Assembly (NCBI RefSeq): GCF_026262575.1
Contig: NZ_JAPKFL010000006.1
Coordinates: 1-64,000 of the forward strand
Reading direction: 5' to 3'
Source: Streptomyces marinisediminis
GTDB lineage: Bacteria > Actinomycetota > Actinomycetes > Streptomycetales > Streptomycetaceae
Length of the DNA: 64,000 nucleotides
Below, in pieces: positions 33,620-42,370 of the stretch. The notes under the pieces were generated by a model. It had not been told where the DNA came from. It made no database searches and was given only the letters and a program-made list of their open reading frames with translations. Both the position numbers and the translations under genes were made by a program. Within the stretch, counting starts at the first letter, position 1; each line of letters opens with the position of its first letter.

Positions 33620-35085
33620 GCGGGCGAGCGGTGCGGCGGCGCCGACCCACCGCGCGGGGCGCGGCGGTCCGCCCCGCGCGGCCCGCCGTGCGCGCGGTCG
33701 CGCTCACCGCCGCGCTCACCGCCGCACTCGTCGCGGTGCCCCCGCCGGTGCCGGGCAGCACCCCGTCGGCGCAGGCCGCCCCGGGCCCGGGGCGGGTGGA
33801 CACCGCCTGCTCCTCACCCCCGCGGGAGGGCGCCGAGCTGCCCGGGACGCTGCCCGGCCGCACCCTGGCCGAGCGGCTCGGACTGCCGCAGGCCTGGGAC
33901 CTCGCCGACGGCACCGGCGTCACCGTCGGCGTCGTGGACTCCGGGGTGGACGGGCGGCACCCGGAGCTGTCGGGCGCCGTGGCCGAGGGGGCGGAGTTCG
34001 TCACCGTCCGCTCCGCCGAGGAGTTCCGGCGGCAGTCGCCGCGCGCGCCGCACCTGGACTGCGCGGGCCACGGCACCGCCGTCGCCGGGCTCGTCGCCGC
34101 CCGCCGGGACGGCGAGCCGCGCGTGACCGGCGTCGCCCCGGGCGCCCGCGTCTACCCGGTGCGGATCGTGGACGGCGTCGACCGCGCCACCGGCCGTACG
34201 CTCGCCGCCGCCATCGACGCCGCCGTGGCCGCCGGAGCCACCGTGCTCAACCTCTCCTTCGCCCTGCCCGTCGACCGCCCGCCGGTGCGCGAGGCCGTCG
34301 CCCGGGCGGTCGCCGCGGACGTCGTGGTGGTCGCGGCCGCCGGGAACGAGGGCACGGCGGACGCGCGCACCTACCCGGCCGCCTACGCGGGCGTCCTCGC
34401 CGTCGGCGCCGTGGACGCGGAGGGACGCCCCGTCGAGCGCTCCAACCGGGGCGACTGGGTGGACCTGGCCGCCTACGGCGACGCCGAGCTCGCCCTCGCC
34501 CCCGGCGGCGCCGGGTACCAGCGGGTCAGCGGCACCAGCTTCGCCGCGCCCCAGGTCGCCGGGGCCGCCGCCCTCCTGCGCAGCCGCTTCCCCGGCCTGG
34601 CCGCCCCGGAGGTCGTCCGGCGCCTGGTGGACTCCGCCGCCCCGGCCGGCGGCGCCCGGGACGACCGCACCGGGGCCGGCGTCGTCGACCCCTTCGCCGC
34701 CCTGACCCACCTGGGGGCCGCCGGGTCCCCGGACGACGAGGCGGGCCACCCCGGAGCCGTCCCCGTCCAGGCCCTGCCGCGCGGGGAGCCGCCGCTCGGC
34801 CCCACCGCGGCGACCGCCCTGGCCTGGAGCGGCGGCCTGCTGCTCACCGTCTGCCTGACCCTGCTCGGCGCCCCCGCCGTGCGGCGCGCCGCGGCCCGCG
34901 GCTGGCGGCCGGGGCGCGCCGGGGCGCCGCCCCCGGGCGCGCGGCGGCGTCCGGGCGCGGCGCGGCGCGCCCACGCGCCCACGCGCCATCCGGCGGCCGC
35001 CGCCCTGGACCGGCTCGCCCCCCGCCCCGCACGCCCCGACGACCAGCGCCGCCCCCCACCCGGCGCGGCCCGCCGACCCCGCTGA
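33616..35085 (+). CDS. mycP: Mycosin, type VII-linked subtilisin-like protease
   Basis: 489 aa; the GTG at 33616 overlaps the eccD stop. Arg-rich signal peptide (about 1-55). S8 triad: VGVVDSGVDG (Asp), CAGHGTAVAGLVA (His) and RVSGTSFAAPQVAGAA (Ser), with AAGNEGT as oxyanion block. A C-terminal membrane helix (SGGLLLTVCLTLLGAP) is followed by a basic Pro-rich cytosolic tail of about 65 residues, longer than in mycobacterial mycosins. Mycosins sit on the outer face of the membrane and are needed for ESX complex stability. Single copy here. Confidence 0.93.
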   Translation: MSGRAVRRRRPTARGAAVRPARPAVRAVALTAALTAALVAVPPPVPGSTPSAQAAPGPGRVDTACSSPPREGAELPGTLPGRTLAERLGLPQAWDLADGTGVTVGVVDSGVDGRHPELSGAVAEGAEFVTVRSAEEFRRQSPRAPHLDCAGHGTAVAGLVAARRDGEPRVTGVAPGARVYPVRIVDGVDRATGRTLAAAIDAAVAAGATVLNLSFALPVDRPPVREAVARAVAADVVVVAAAGNEGTADARTYPAAYAGVLAVGAVDAEGRPVERSNRGDWVDLAAYGDAELALAPGGAGYQRVSGTSFAAPQVAGAAALLRSRFPGLAAPEVVRRLVDSAAPAGGARDDRTGAGVVDPFAALTHLGAAGSPDDEAGHPGAVPVQALPRGEPPLGPTAATALAWSGGLLLTVCLTLLGAPAVRRAAARGWRPGRAGAPPPGARRRPGAARRAHAPTRHPAAAALDRLAPRPARPDDQRRPPPGAARRPR

Positions 35086-35141
35086 CCCGCCCGCGCCCCC
35101 AGCCCCGCCGAGCGCGGACACGACCCACAGGAAACCGGTAC

Positions 35142-36719
35142 ATGGCCACGACACGAGAACAGGCCGAGTCCCACGCCTACGAGAACCGGCGCCAGACCAC
35201 CAGCCTGCTGCGCGGCGCCGACGAGGCGCTGCACGACCCCCGGCGCCGCCTGCACCGCTCGCTGGCCGGCGGCGTCGCCGTGGGCATCCTCATCATGGCC
35301 GGGTTCGGCATCGCGGGCTGGCTCGGCGGCGGCGACGGCCCCGACCTGCCCGGCAACGGCGCCGTCGTGGTCAGCGGCAGCGGCGACCGCTACGTCGTCA
35401 GCGACGGCACCGTCCACCCGGCGCTCAACCTCTCCTCGGCGCTGCTGGTCGGCGGCGGCAAGCTGACCGAGGTCCGCCCCGACGCCCTGGCGGACGCCCC
35501 CCGCGGCCTGCCCCTGGGCATCCCCGCCGCGCCCGACGCGCTGCCCGGCGCCGGCGACCTGAGCGACGACCCGTGGACGGTGTGCGCGGTCCCGGCCGCG
35601 GACGGCCGGGCGGACGCCCGCACGCACCTGTACGTCGGCGTGCCGGGTGCCGCGCCGCCGCCCGCCCGGCGCGGCCCGCGCGCCTCGGCCACCGTCCTCA
35701 CCAGGTCGCCGGGGAACACCCTGTGGCTGCTGGCCGAGGGGCGCCGGTACCGGCTCGCGGAAGGCATCGGCGACGCCCTCGGACTCCAGCGCGCCGAACG
35801 CGTCCCCCTGAGCGACACCCTCCTGGCCACCGTGCCCGAGGCCCCGGCCATCAGCACACCCGACAACCCCCGCGGGGCGGCCCCCGACGCGCCGCTGCCG
35901 GTGCCCGCGGCCGTCGGGGACCTGGCCCACAGCGACCTCGGTGGCGTCAACCCGCAGTACTACCTCGTGCGTCCCGACGGGCTCGTGTCGGTCTCCGAAC
36001 TCGTCTACACCCTGCTGCGCACCACCGAGGTCACCGAGCACGAACTCACCCCCGCCCAGGCGGCCTCCGCGCCCCGTTCCGGCGACCGGCCACCCGGCGA
36101 CCCGGCCTGGCCCGAGCGGCTGCCCGAGGCCACCGCGCCGGACCGCAACCAGCCGCTGTGCGTCACCACGCCGCCCGGCTCCGCACCGGGGGACGCCCCC
36201 TGGGAGGCCACCGTCCACCTGCCCGAACGCCTGCCGGAGCCGCCCGGGCTCGCCCCCGTCGCCCCGGCCGACGGGAGCGCGCTCGGGGAGCTGGACGCCG
36301 TCTACGTCCCGCCGGGCCGGGGCGCCGTGGTGCGGGCCACCGCGTCGGCGGGGACAGGCGGCACCTACACCCTCGTCACCGACGGCGGCACCGCGTACGC
36401 GTTCGCCTCCCCGGAGGCCGTCGAGCGGCTGCGCTACGCCCCCGGCGAGGCCCCGGCGGTGCCCAGGAGCTACGTCGCCCTGCTGCCGCACGGGCCGGTC
36501 CTCGACCCCCGGGCCGCCGCGGTGGAGCACCGGGGAAGCGCGGACACCGGGGAACCCGGCGGCGCCCCGCCGGGCGGCGGCGCGGACGGGGAGGCCGGGG
36601 ACGGCGGCGCGCGGGACGCGGACGGCCCGGGCGAGGCGGACGGCCCGGGCGGCGCCGGGGACGGCCCGGGCGGCTCCGGCGAAAGCGCCGGCGGCGAAGG
36701 CGAAGGGGAGGCGGCATGA
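35142..36719 (+). CDS. eccB: EccB type VII secretion protein
   Basis: 525 aa; ATG 56 nt after mycP. N-terminal cytosolic helix with TTREQAESHAYENRRQTTSLLRG, the EccB signature, one membrane helix (about 44-63; GVAVGILIMAGFGIAGWL), then the large outer domain with repeated beta elements (RYVVSDGTVHPALNLSSALLV, YYLVRPDGLVSVSELVYTLL, YTLVTDGGTAYAF). The last 60 residues are Gly/Asp/Glu-rich low complexity. Known role: outer part of the ESX complex. ATGA overlap with eccE. Confidence 0.94.
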   Translation: MATTREQAESHAYENRRQTTSLLRGADEALHDPRRRLHRSLAGGVAVGILIMAGFGIAGWLGGGDGPDLPGNGAVVVSGSGDRYVVSDGTVHPALNLSSALLVGGGKLTEVRPDALADAPRGLPLGIPAAPDALPGAGDLSDDPWTVCAVPAADGRADARTHLYVGVPGAAPPPARRGPRASATVLTRSPGNTLWLLAEGRRYRLAEGIGDALGLQRAERVPLSDTLLATVPEAPAISTPDNPRGAAPDAPLPVPAAVGDLAHSDLGGVNPQYYLVRPDGLVSVSELVYTLLRTTEVTEHELTPAQAASAPRSGDRPPGDPAWPERLPEATAPDRNQPLCVTTPPGSAPGDAPWEATVHLPERLPEPPGLAPVAPADGSALGELDAVYVPPGRGAVVRATASAGTGGTYTLVTDGGTAYAFASPEAVERLRYAPGEAPAVPRSYVALLPHGPVLDPRAAAVEHRGSADTGEPGGAPPGGGADGEAGDGGARDADGPGEADGPGGAGDGPGGSGESAGGEGEGEAA

Positions 36720-37858
36720 CGACGAGCACCCGGCGGGGGTTCGGCAGGGCCCGGGTCGTGGCGGTGCAGACCGCGCTCGGCTGCGGCCTGGCGGCCGCCG
36801 CGCTGGACGGCCCCCAGCGGTGGGCCCTGGCCGCCGCCGGCGTCGCCACGGCCACGGCCGGCCTGCTGCGGCTGCGCGGTCGCTGGGCCGACGCCCACCT
36901 GGCCGCACGGCTGCGCCGTGACGCCTTCGCCCCGGACGGCGTCGAGCGGCCGGACCCGGACCTCGGGCTCGCCGCCACGCTCCTCCCCGCGCTGGAGGTC
37001 GGCGAAGCCACCGGGCGCAACGGGCCGCCCCTGGGCGTGCTGTGCGACGGACGCGGGTACGCCGCCGCCCTGGCCCTGCCGCCGCGGACGCTGCCCGACC
37101 TGCCCGTCGGCCTGCTGGACGACTGGCTCGCCCGGGACGCCGCCCGGCCCGCCGCCGTCCAACTCCTCGTCGAGCAGTTCGGGCTGCCCGCCTGGGACTT
37201 CCACCGGCGCTTCGAGCCCACCCTCGCCTACCGCCACCTGCCCCGGGCGCACGCCCCGGTCGCCGTGCGCGCCCACCTCGTCCTGCGGTACGAGCCCTGG
37301 GAGGCCCCCGAGGTGGCCGAGGCCCGCGGCGGCGGCGCGCCCGGCGCCCGCGCCGCGCTGGTGGGCGCGACGGCCCGGCTGCGGGCCCGCCTCGCCGCCG
37401 CCCACGTCCCCGCCGAACCGCTGTCCGCCGCCGCCCTGCGCGAACTGCTGCGCGGCCCCGGCGACCCGGGCGGAGGCGGCAGCAGCCAGGAACTGCCCGA
37501 CAGCTTCACGGCCCACGGCTCCACCCACTGCACCCTGGCCGCCCACGTCGCCACCGCCGAGGACTGGGCCGGGCTGCTGACGGCGGCGGGCGCGGCCCTC
37601 GGCGGCACCGAGCGCACCGTGGCCGCCGCGACGGTCAGCCGCGCGGGCGGCCACCCGGAGGTGCGCGCGGCGCTGCGGCTCGTGGACAGCGTGCCGCAGC
37701 GCGCGGCGGAGATCCGCGACCGCCTGCTGGAACACGGCCCCCTGCGGGCGCTGACGGGGGAGCAGCGCACCGGCCTGGCCGCCACCCTGCCCCTGGCCCA
37801 CCCGCCCCGGTCGCTCGCGGCGGCCACGGGCTTCGCGACGGAGGCCGACGCGTGCTGA
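36716..37858 (+). CDS. eccE: EccE type VII secretion protein
   Basis: 380 aa; ATG overlaps the eccB stop. Two membrane helices near the N-terminus (VAVQTALGCGLAAAAL, WALAAAGVATATAGLLRL), then a cytosolic domain starting about residue 75 with GVLCDGRGYAAALAL and QLLVEQFGLPAWDF, followed by LRYEPWEAPEVAEARGGG. This fits the EccE family, which caps the periphery of the ESX membrane complex. Divergent in sequence across actinomycetes, so the call leans on position and topology as well. Confidence 0.88.
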   Translation: MTTSTRRGFGRARVVAVQTALGCGLAAAALDGPQRWALAAAGVATATAGLLRLRGRWADAHLAARLRRDAFAPDGVERPDPDLGLAATLLPALEVGEATGRNGPPLGVLCDGRGYAAALALPPRTLPDLPVGLLDDWLARDAARPAAVQLLVEQFGLPAWDFHRRFEPTLAYRHLPRAHAPVAVRAHLVLRYEPWEAPEVAEARGGGAPGARAALVGATARLRARLAAAHVPAEPLSAAALRELLRGPGDPGGGGSSQELPDSFTAHGSTHCTLAAHVATAEDWAGLLTAAGAALGGTERTVAAATVSRAGGHPEVRAALRLVDSVPQRAAEIRDRLLEHGPLRALTGEQRTGLAATLPLAHPPRSLAAATGFATEADAC

Positions 37859-38727
37859 ACCCCTTCCGGACGACCACTCCGCGCACCCCGCGCACCCCGC
37901 CCGTCACCGCGCCGGACGCGGCCGGAGCCCCCGGGCAGCGCTCCGGGGCCCCGGAGCCGCCGAGCCCCCCGCGGGGGCGGCGGCGCGCTCGCCCCGGGCG
38001 GGCCCGCGGAGCCCGGTCGACCGCCCAGCGCTCCGGCGCCCTGCCCGCACTCGGCGTGCTCCCCGCCGCCCGCTGGACGACCGGCAGCACGCCGCGGGCC
38101 GCCGGACCGTCCGCGCCCGCCCCCTTCGCCCTGCGCGACGCGCCCGGCGGCATCCACCTGGGCACCGACCGGCAGGGCGCCCCCGTCGCCCTGCCCGGCC
38201 TCGGCCCCGGCGGCACCCGCGTCGGCGTGTTGGGGGAGTCGCTGTTCGGTCGCCTGCTGGCCTGCCGGCTGGTCGCCGTCGGCGCCGCGGTGACCGCCGC
38301 GACCCGCAGTCCGTCCCTGTGGACGCCGCTGCGGGCGGCCTGCGGCGACCGGCTCCAGGTCACCGGGGACGCGGGCGGCCCCCCGGGTGCGCCGGGGACC
38401 CCGCCCGGGGTGGGAGCCGGGCCGCGCGCCCTGGTGACGGACCTGCGCACCCCGCCGGCGGCCACCGCGGCCGACGGGCCCTGGAGCACGGTCGTGCACG
38501 TCACCCGGCGCCCGCCCGCCCGCTCCCGGCACTGGCAGCGGCTGGACGCCGTCCTGGTGCTGGACGCCAGGTACGCGGACGCCGTCACGCCGGTGCTCGG
38601 CACGCCGGCCGGCCGCGTCGTGGGCGCGCTGGCGCAGGGCGAGGTGGCGCTGTTCCGGCCCGGCGGCACGGACGTGCTGCGGCTGGACATCGCCCCCGGG
38701 GAGACCGCGTTGCTGACGCCGCCGTGA
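37852..38727 (+). CDS. Type VII locus protein after EccE, unknown function
   Basis: 291 aa from the GTG at 37852, overlapping eccE by 7 nt. The first 75 residues are Pro/Arg-rich and probably disordered. After that comes a compact alpha/beta region: GGIHLGTDRQGAPVALPGLGPGG, RVGVLGESLFGRLLACRLVAVGAAVTAATR, then WSTVVHVTRRPPARSRHWQRLDAVLVLD and GEVALFRPGGTDVLRLD. The start of this region looks like a nucleotide-binding-type fold without a real P-loop. No signal or membrane helix. Position at the end of the ecc operon suggests a cytosolic partner of the machine. I know no assigned function. Confidence 0.6.
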   Translation: MLNPFRTTTPRTPRTPPVTAPDAAGAPGQRSGAPEPPSPPRGRRRARPGRARGARSTAQRSGALPALGVLPAARWTTGSTPRAAGPSAPAPFALRDAPGGIHLGTDRQGAPVALPGLGPGGTRVGVLGESLFGRLLACRLVAVGAAVTAATRSPSLWTPLRAACGDRLQVTGDAGGPPGAPGTPPGVGAGPRALVTDLRTPPAATAADGPWSTVVHVTRRPPARSRHWQRLDAVLVLDARYADAVTPVLGTPAGRVVGALAQGEVALFRPGGTDVLRLDIAPGETALLTPP

Positions 38728-38823
38728 CGCGCGGGCCCGCGGCGCGTACCCTTCCCGATCACTATCCGCGCGACACGGCCGCGGTCTGCACGGGAAAGCC
38801 CGGGTTTTTCCTACACTCGCGGA

Positions 38824-39213
38824 ATGCGGATATCGAGCGACGCCACGGAAGAGTCCTGGGACGGACTGGCCGAAGTCGTACCGTTGCGCGGTGGCCAGAC
38901 GTGGGGGTCGTGGAGCACCGTTCCCCATCTGACCGCAGCCTCCGGGGACCTCGCCGACGACCAACCGGCCCAGCAGGCGCGGCAGTTGGTCGTGATCCGG
39001 GTGCAGTCCTTCGCGGACGCGCGGGGCGTCGCCGAGCACCTGATGACGCGGGTGCCGGTCCTGCTCGACCTGAGCGCGGTGGAGGGCGACGTGGCGCGGC
39101 GCGTACTGGACTTCGCCAGCGGGGTGGTGTTCGGCCTGGGCGGTGGGATGCGCCGGGTGGACACCGACGTCTTCCTGATCACCCCCGCGGGCACGGAGGT
39201 CAGCGACCGGTGA
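38824..39213 (+). CDS. SepF-like cell-division paralogue
   Basis: 129 aa; ATG at 38824. The second half matches the SepF family: RQLVVIRVQSFADARGVAEHLMTRVPVLLDLSAVEGDVARRVLDFASGVVFGLGG and DVFLITP. SepF tethers FtsZ to the membrane; streptomycetes have extra SepF-like copies with roles outside the division cluster. The typical amphipathic N-terminal helix is not obvious here. The TACACT at 38812-38817 ends 6 nt before the ATG, so the message may be leaderless. It overlaps the next gene by GTGA. Its place beside the type VII locus and far from ftsZ marks it as a paralogue. Confidence 0.82.
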   Translation: MRISSDATEESWDGLAEVVPLRGGQTWGSWSTVPHLTAASGDLADDQPAQQARQLVVIRVQSFADARGVAEHLMTRVPVLLDLSAVEGDVARRVLDFASGVVFGLGGGMRRVDTDVFLITPAGTEVSDR

Positions 39214-39560
39214 ACGAGCAGGGCGAACTCGCCCGCCGGCAACGGCGCCTGGCCGCCTTCGCCGCGGCGCGTGACTGGCGGCGCTACCACAATCCCGCAA
39301 ACCTCGCCGCCGCGCTGAGTGTGGAGGCGGGCGAGCTGCTGGAGATCTTCCAGTGGCTCACCCCCGAGGAGTCGGCCGCGGTCATGGCCGATCCGGAGCG
39401 GGCGGCCCGGGTGCGGGACGAGGTCGCCGACGTGCTCGCCTACCTGCTGCAGTTCTGCGAGGTGCTCGACGTGGACGCGCTGGCGGCCCTGGACGCGAAG
39501 ATCGACCGCAACGAGTCGCGCTTCCCCGTCAGACAACCGCCGAACCCCTCTCCAGAGTGA
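39210..39560 (+). CDS. MazG-like nucleotide pyrophosphohydrolase
   Basis: 116 aa; GTG at 39210 overlaps the SepF-like stop. Motifs: RDWRRYHNPANLAAALSVEAGELLEIFQW (ExxE helix) and RVRDEVADVLAYLLQFCE (ExxD helix), the paired acidic helices of the MazG/dCTPase (RS21-C6) group that bind Mg2+. Such enzymes hydrolyse non-standard or surplus dNTPs to the monophosphate, acting as house-cleaning proteins. Length fits the single-domain form. Confidence 0.87.
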   Translation: MNEQGELARRQRRLAAFAAARDWRRYHNPANLAAALSVEAGELLEIFQWLTPEESAAVMADPERAARVRDEVADVLAYLLQFCEVLDVDALAALDAKIDRNESRFPVRQPPNPSPE

Positions 39561-39679
39561 CGCGGTTGTCCACAACCGGGCGGTTGTCCACCGGTTCCGG
39601 GGCCGTGGTGGCGCGCCGGAGCGGCCCGGGCCACCGTGGGGCACGAGAGCGCGAGGCGCGTGGCTCACGGAGAGGACCG

Positions 39680-40099
39680 ATGGATGCGGTACGGCTCATC
39701 AGCGCCAACCGGGCGGCACTGGCCCGCTGCGGGGACGGCGCGCAGATCGTGGCGGAGGCCTGGCAGGCCCAGGCGCTGGCCCAGGCGGTGGGCGGCCTGC
39801 TGGCCCGGTGCGGCCCGCCGCAGGCCCGCGCGGAGGCGACCGCCCTGCGCGCGGCGGGGGTACGCGGCGCCCGCGTCGCCGGGGTGGCCGAAGTCCGCGC
39901 CACCCGCCTCACCGCGGTCCGCGAACCCCGCCGCGCCCTGCGTGAACTCGCCGGGCTCCTGGGCGAACTGGCCACCACGCTCATCGAGGTGGCCGCGCAC
40001 ACCGAGGAGGAGTCCCTCTACTGGCACTGCCTGGACGCCCTGGACGCCACCGGTGACGTCGCCACCCGCGCCGCCGCCCTTCTCCACCGCCTGCCGTAG
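39680..40099 (+). CDS. DUF6099-like small helical protein
   Basis: 139 aa; ATG after AGAGG, an MDAVRLISANRAALARCGDGAQIVAEAWQAQALAQAVG start, then helices RALRELAGLLGELATTLIEVAAHTEEESLYWHCLDALDATG. All-helical and soluble. This start block and the position behind a MazG-like gene match the streptomycete DUF6099 proteins as I recall them; no function is known. It lies 120 bp behind the MazG-like gene and ends before convergent rsbP. Confidence 0.65.
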   Translation: MDAVRLISANRAALARCGDGAQIVAEAWQAQALAQAVGGLLARCGPPQARAEATALRAAGVRGARVAGVAEVRATRLTAVREPRRALRELAGLLGELATTLIEVAAHTEEESLYWHCLDALDATGDVATRAAALLHRLP

Positions 40100-40316
40100 T
40101 CGGCCCGGCCCGGCCCGTCCGGCGCGGCCCGGGTCGGCCGTCCGGCACGGCCGGCCGCACGCCGACGGTTCCGGCGCGGTGTCCCGCGTGCCGTGCGAGA
40201 CGAGATGGTCCGGGCGCGTTGCGGCGGCCCGGGTTCCCGACCGGTTCGCTGACCACGCCGCGGGCGGCGGCGCCGGCGTGGCGGGCCGGTCGCCTGGACA
40301 CTGCTGCGCCACACCG

Positions 40317-41564
40317 CTAGGCCGGGGGTACGTGGACGGCCAGGACGGCGGTGTCGTCGTGCACGCCGCTGCCGAAGGTGTCGAGCAGGTCGCGGATCGC
40401 CCCGACGGTGCCCGACGCGGTGGCGGGGGCGAGGGCGCGTCCGAAGTCGAGGAGGGCGTCGTCGCCGTACCGGCCCTCGCCGACGGTGGCCGTGTGGGCT
40501 TCGGTCAGGCCGTCGGTGTGCAGGAGCAGGGTGTCGCCGGAGGCCAGGTGGACGGCGGTGGTGGCGATGTGGGCGTCGGGCAGGATGCCGATGAGCTGCC
40601 CGCCGGGGGTCGGCAGGTAGTCGGCGGTGCCGTCCGCGCGCATCAGCAGTGCCGGCGGGTGTCCGCCGCTGGCCAGGGTGATGCGGAAGCCGCCCCGGTC
40701 GGGGTCGGGGGTGAGCAGGCCGAAGACGACGGTGCAGAACTTCGGTTCGGTCCCGCCGTACTCCTGGTTCATGACCGTGTTCAGATTGCCGAGGACGGCG
40801 GCCGGGTCGGGGTCGTAGACGGCGGTGGCCCGCAGGGTGTAGCGGGCCAGCGAGGTGACGGCCGCCGCGGCGGCTCCTTTGCCGCAGACGTCTCCCAGGA
40901 ACATGCCCCAGGCTCCGGCGGCGAGGGGGAAAAGGTCGTAGAAGTCGCCACCGACCTCGTCCAGGGAGGCGATGTGGTAGTGCGCGGCGACCTCCAGACC
41001 GGGGACGGTCGCGAGTTTCGGCGGCAGCAGCGTCTGCTGGAGGGTGGCGGTCACACGCCGGAGGCGGTCGCGTTCCTCGTCGGCTTCCCTGCGGGCGCGC
41101 AGCAGTTCCGTCTCGTAGGCACGGCGGTCACGGGCGTCGAAGACGGTGGTGCGGATCAGCAGGGGCTGCCCGTCGCTGCCGGTTTTCACCGTCGAGGTGA
41201 CCATGACCGGCAGGCGGGAGCCATCGGCTCTCCTGAGCTCCAAAGCGATGCCGCTGACCTCGCCCTGCATCCTGAGCAGCGGGGCGAAGTGGGTCTCGTG
41301 GTACAGCCGGCCGCCGACGGTCAGCAGGTCGGAGAAGTGCCTGCGGCCCACCAGGTCACCGCGCTCGTAGCCGAGCCAGTTCAGCAGCGTGGTGTTGACC
41401 TTCGCGATCCGGCCGTCCAGCAGGGTGGACAGGTAGCCGCACGGCGCGTGCTCGTACAGGTCCTCGACGCTGTCCTCCAGCAGTGTGGAGAACTGCGCCT
41501 GTTCATCCACCGGCCGACGGCATCTGCGGTCGCCCTCTTCTCCGTCGCCGACCTGGGGCGTCAT
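40317..41564 (-). CDS. rsbP: RsbP-like PAS-PP2C phosphatase
   Basis: 415 aa; ATG at 41562-41564 overlaps the rsbQ stop (ATGA). N-terminal PAS domain (about 30-150; APCGYLSTLLDGRIAKVNTTLLNWLGYE), a coiled-coil-like linker (AYETELLRARREADEERDRLRR, about 160-185), then a SpoIIE-type PP2C domain with EVGGDFYDLF, GDVCGKG and LLLHTDGLTEA metal-binding Asp residues. Same architecture as Bacillus RsbP, which dephosphorylates an anti-anti-sigma factor in the energy-stress branch. The target here is not encoded in the window. Translation is coupled to the RsbQ-like partner. Confidence 0.9.
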   Translation of the reverse strand: MTPQVGDGEEGDRRCRRPVDEQAQFSTLLEDSVEDLYEHAPCGYLSTLLDGRIAKVNTTLLNWLGYERGDLVGRRHFSDLLTVGGRLYHETHFAPLLRMQGEVSGIALELRRADGSRLPVMVTSTVKTGSDGQPLLIRTTVFDARDRRAYETELLRARREADEERDRLRRVTATLQQTLLPPKLATVPGLEVAAHYHIASLDEVGGDFYDLFPLAAGAWGMFLGDVCGKGAAAAAVTSLARYTLRATAVYDPDPAAVLGNLNTVMNQEYGGTEPKFCTVVFGLLTPDPDRGGFRITLASGGHPPALLMRADGTADYLPTPGGQLIGILPDAHIATTAVHLASGDTLLLHTDGLTEAHTATVGEGRYGDDALLDFGRALAPATASGTVGAIRDLLDTFGSGVHDDTAVLAVHVPPA

Positions 41565-42370
41565 CCGCAGGCTTCCGCGAAGGCGGCGATCGCCGCGGCG
41601 GTCTCCTCCGGGGCGGCGAGCTGGGGGCAGTGCCCCGTCGCGTTCAGCGTGACCAGTCGGCTCCCCGGCATCTGGGCATGCACGAACGCGCCCACCTCCG
41701 GCGGGGCGATCGCATCGGTGGAACACTGGGCGACCAGCGTGGGCACTTCGACCCGCGCCAGATCTTCGCGGTTGTCGGACAGGAAGGTCACCCGGGCGAA
41801 GACGCGGGCGATCTCCGGGTCGGTGCGGCAGAAGCTGTTGGTCAGCTCCTCACCCAGCTCCGGCCGGTCCGGGTTCCCCATGATCACCGGAGCCATGGCG
41901 CCCGACCAGCCCAGGTAGTTCGCGTCCAGCGACTCCAGCAGCTCGTCGATGTCCTCGGCGCTGAACCCGCCCCGGTAACCGGCGTCCGGATCGTCGATGA
42001 AACACGGCGAGGGAGCGAGCAGCACCAGACCGGCGAACGCCTCGGGCTCCCGGGCGGCGGCCAGCACACCCATCATCGCGCTCACCGAGTGCCCCACGAA
42101 CGTCACCGGGCCGAGCGCCAGCTCCCGGCACAGCTCCAGCACGTCGGCGGCGTAGCCGTCCATGGACGAGTAGCGCTCGCGGTCCCACGCCGAGAGGTCC
42201 GAGTTACCGAAGCCCACGTGGTCGAAGAGGACCACGGTGAAACCGCGCTCCAGCCTCGGCGCCACCAGGCGCCACAGATTCTGGTCGCACCCGAACCCGT
42301 GCGCGAGCATCACCACCGGCCCGCCGACCCGTCCGGTCACCCTCACGTGGTTCCTGCTTCGCACGTCCAT
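41561..42370 (-). CDS. rsbQ: RsbQ-like alpha/beta hydrolase (stress or small-molecule sensor)
   Basis: 269 aa from the ATG at 42368-42370, the same length as Bacillus subtilis RsbQ. Blocks are nearly as in RsbQ and the D14/KAI2 receptors: LAHGFGCDQNLW, VVLFDHVGFGNSDL, FVGHSVSAM (nucleophile Ser95), LLAPSPCFID and YLGWSGAMAP, Asp219 in STDAIAPPE, and His247 in GHCPQ. RsbQ is required to activate RsbP, probably through a bound small molecule. The gene pair is in the order rsbQ-rsbP with a 4-nt overlap, as in Bacillus. An ATG three codons upstream is an alternative start. Confidence 0.93.
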   Translation of the reverse strand: MDVRSRNHVRVTGRVGGPVVMLAHGFGCDQNLWRLVAPRLERGFTVVLFDHVGFGNSDLSAWDRERYSSMDGYAADVLELCRELALGPVTFVGHSVSAMMGVLAAAREPEAFAGLVLLAPSPCFIDDPDAGYRGGFSAEDIDELLESLDANYLGWSGAMAPVIMGNPDRPELGEELTNSFCRTDPEIARVFARVTFLSDNREDLARVEVPTLVAQCSTDAIAPPEVGAFVHAQMPGSRLVTLNATGHCPQLAAPEETAAAIAAFAEACG

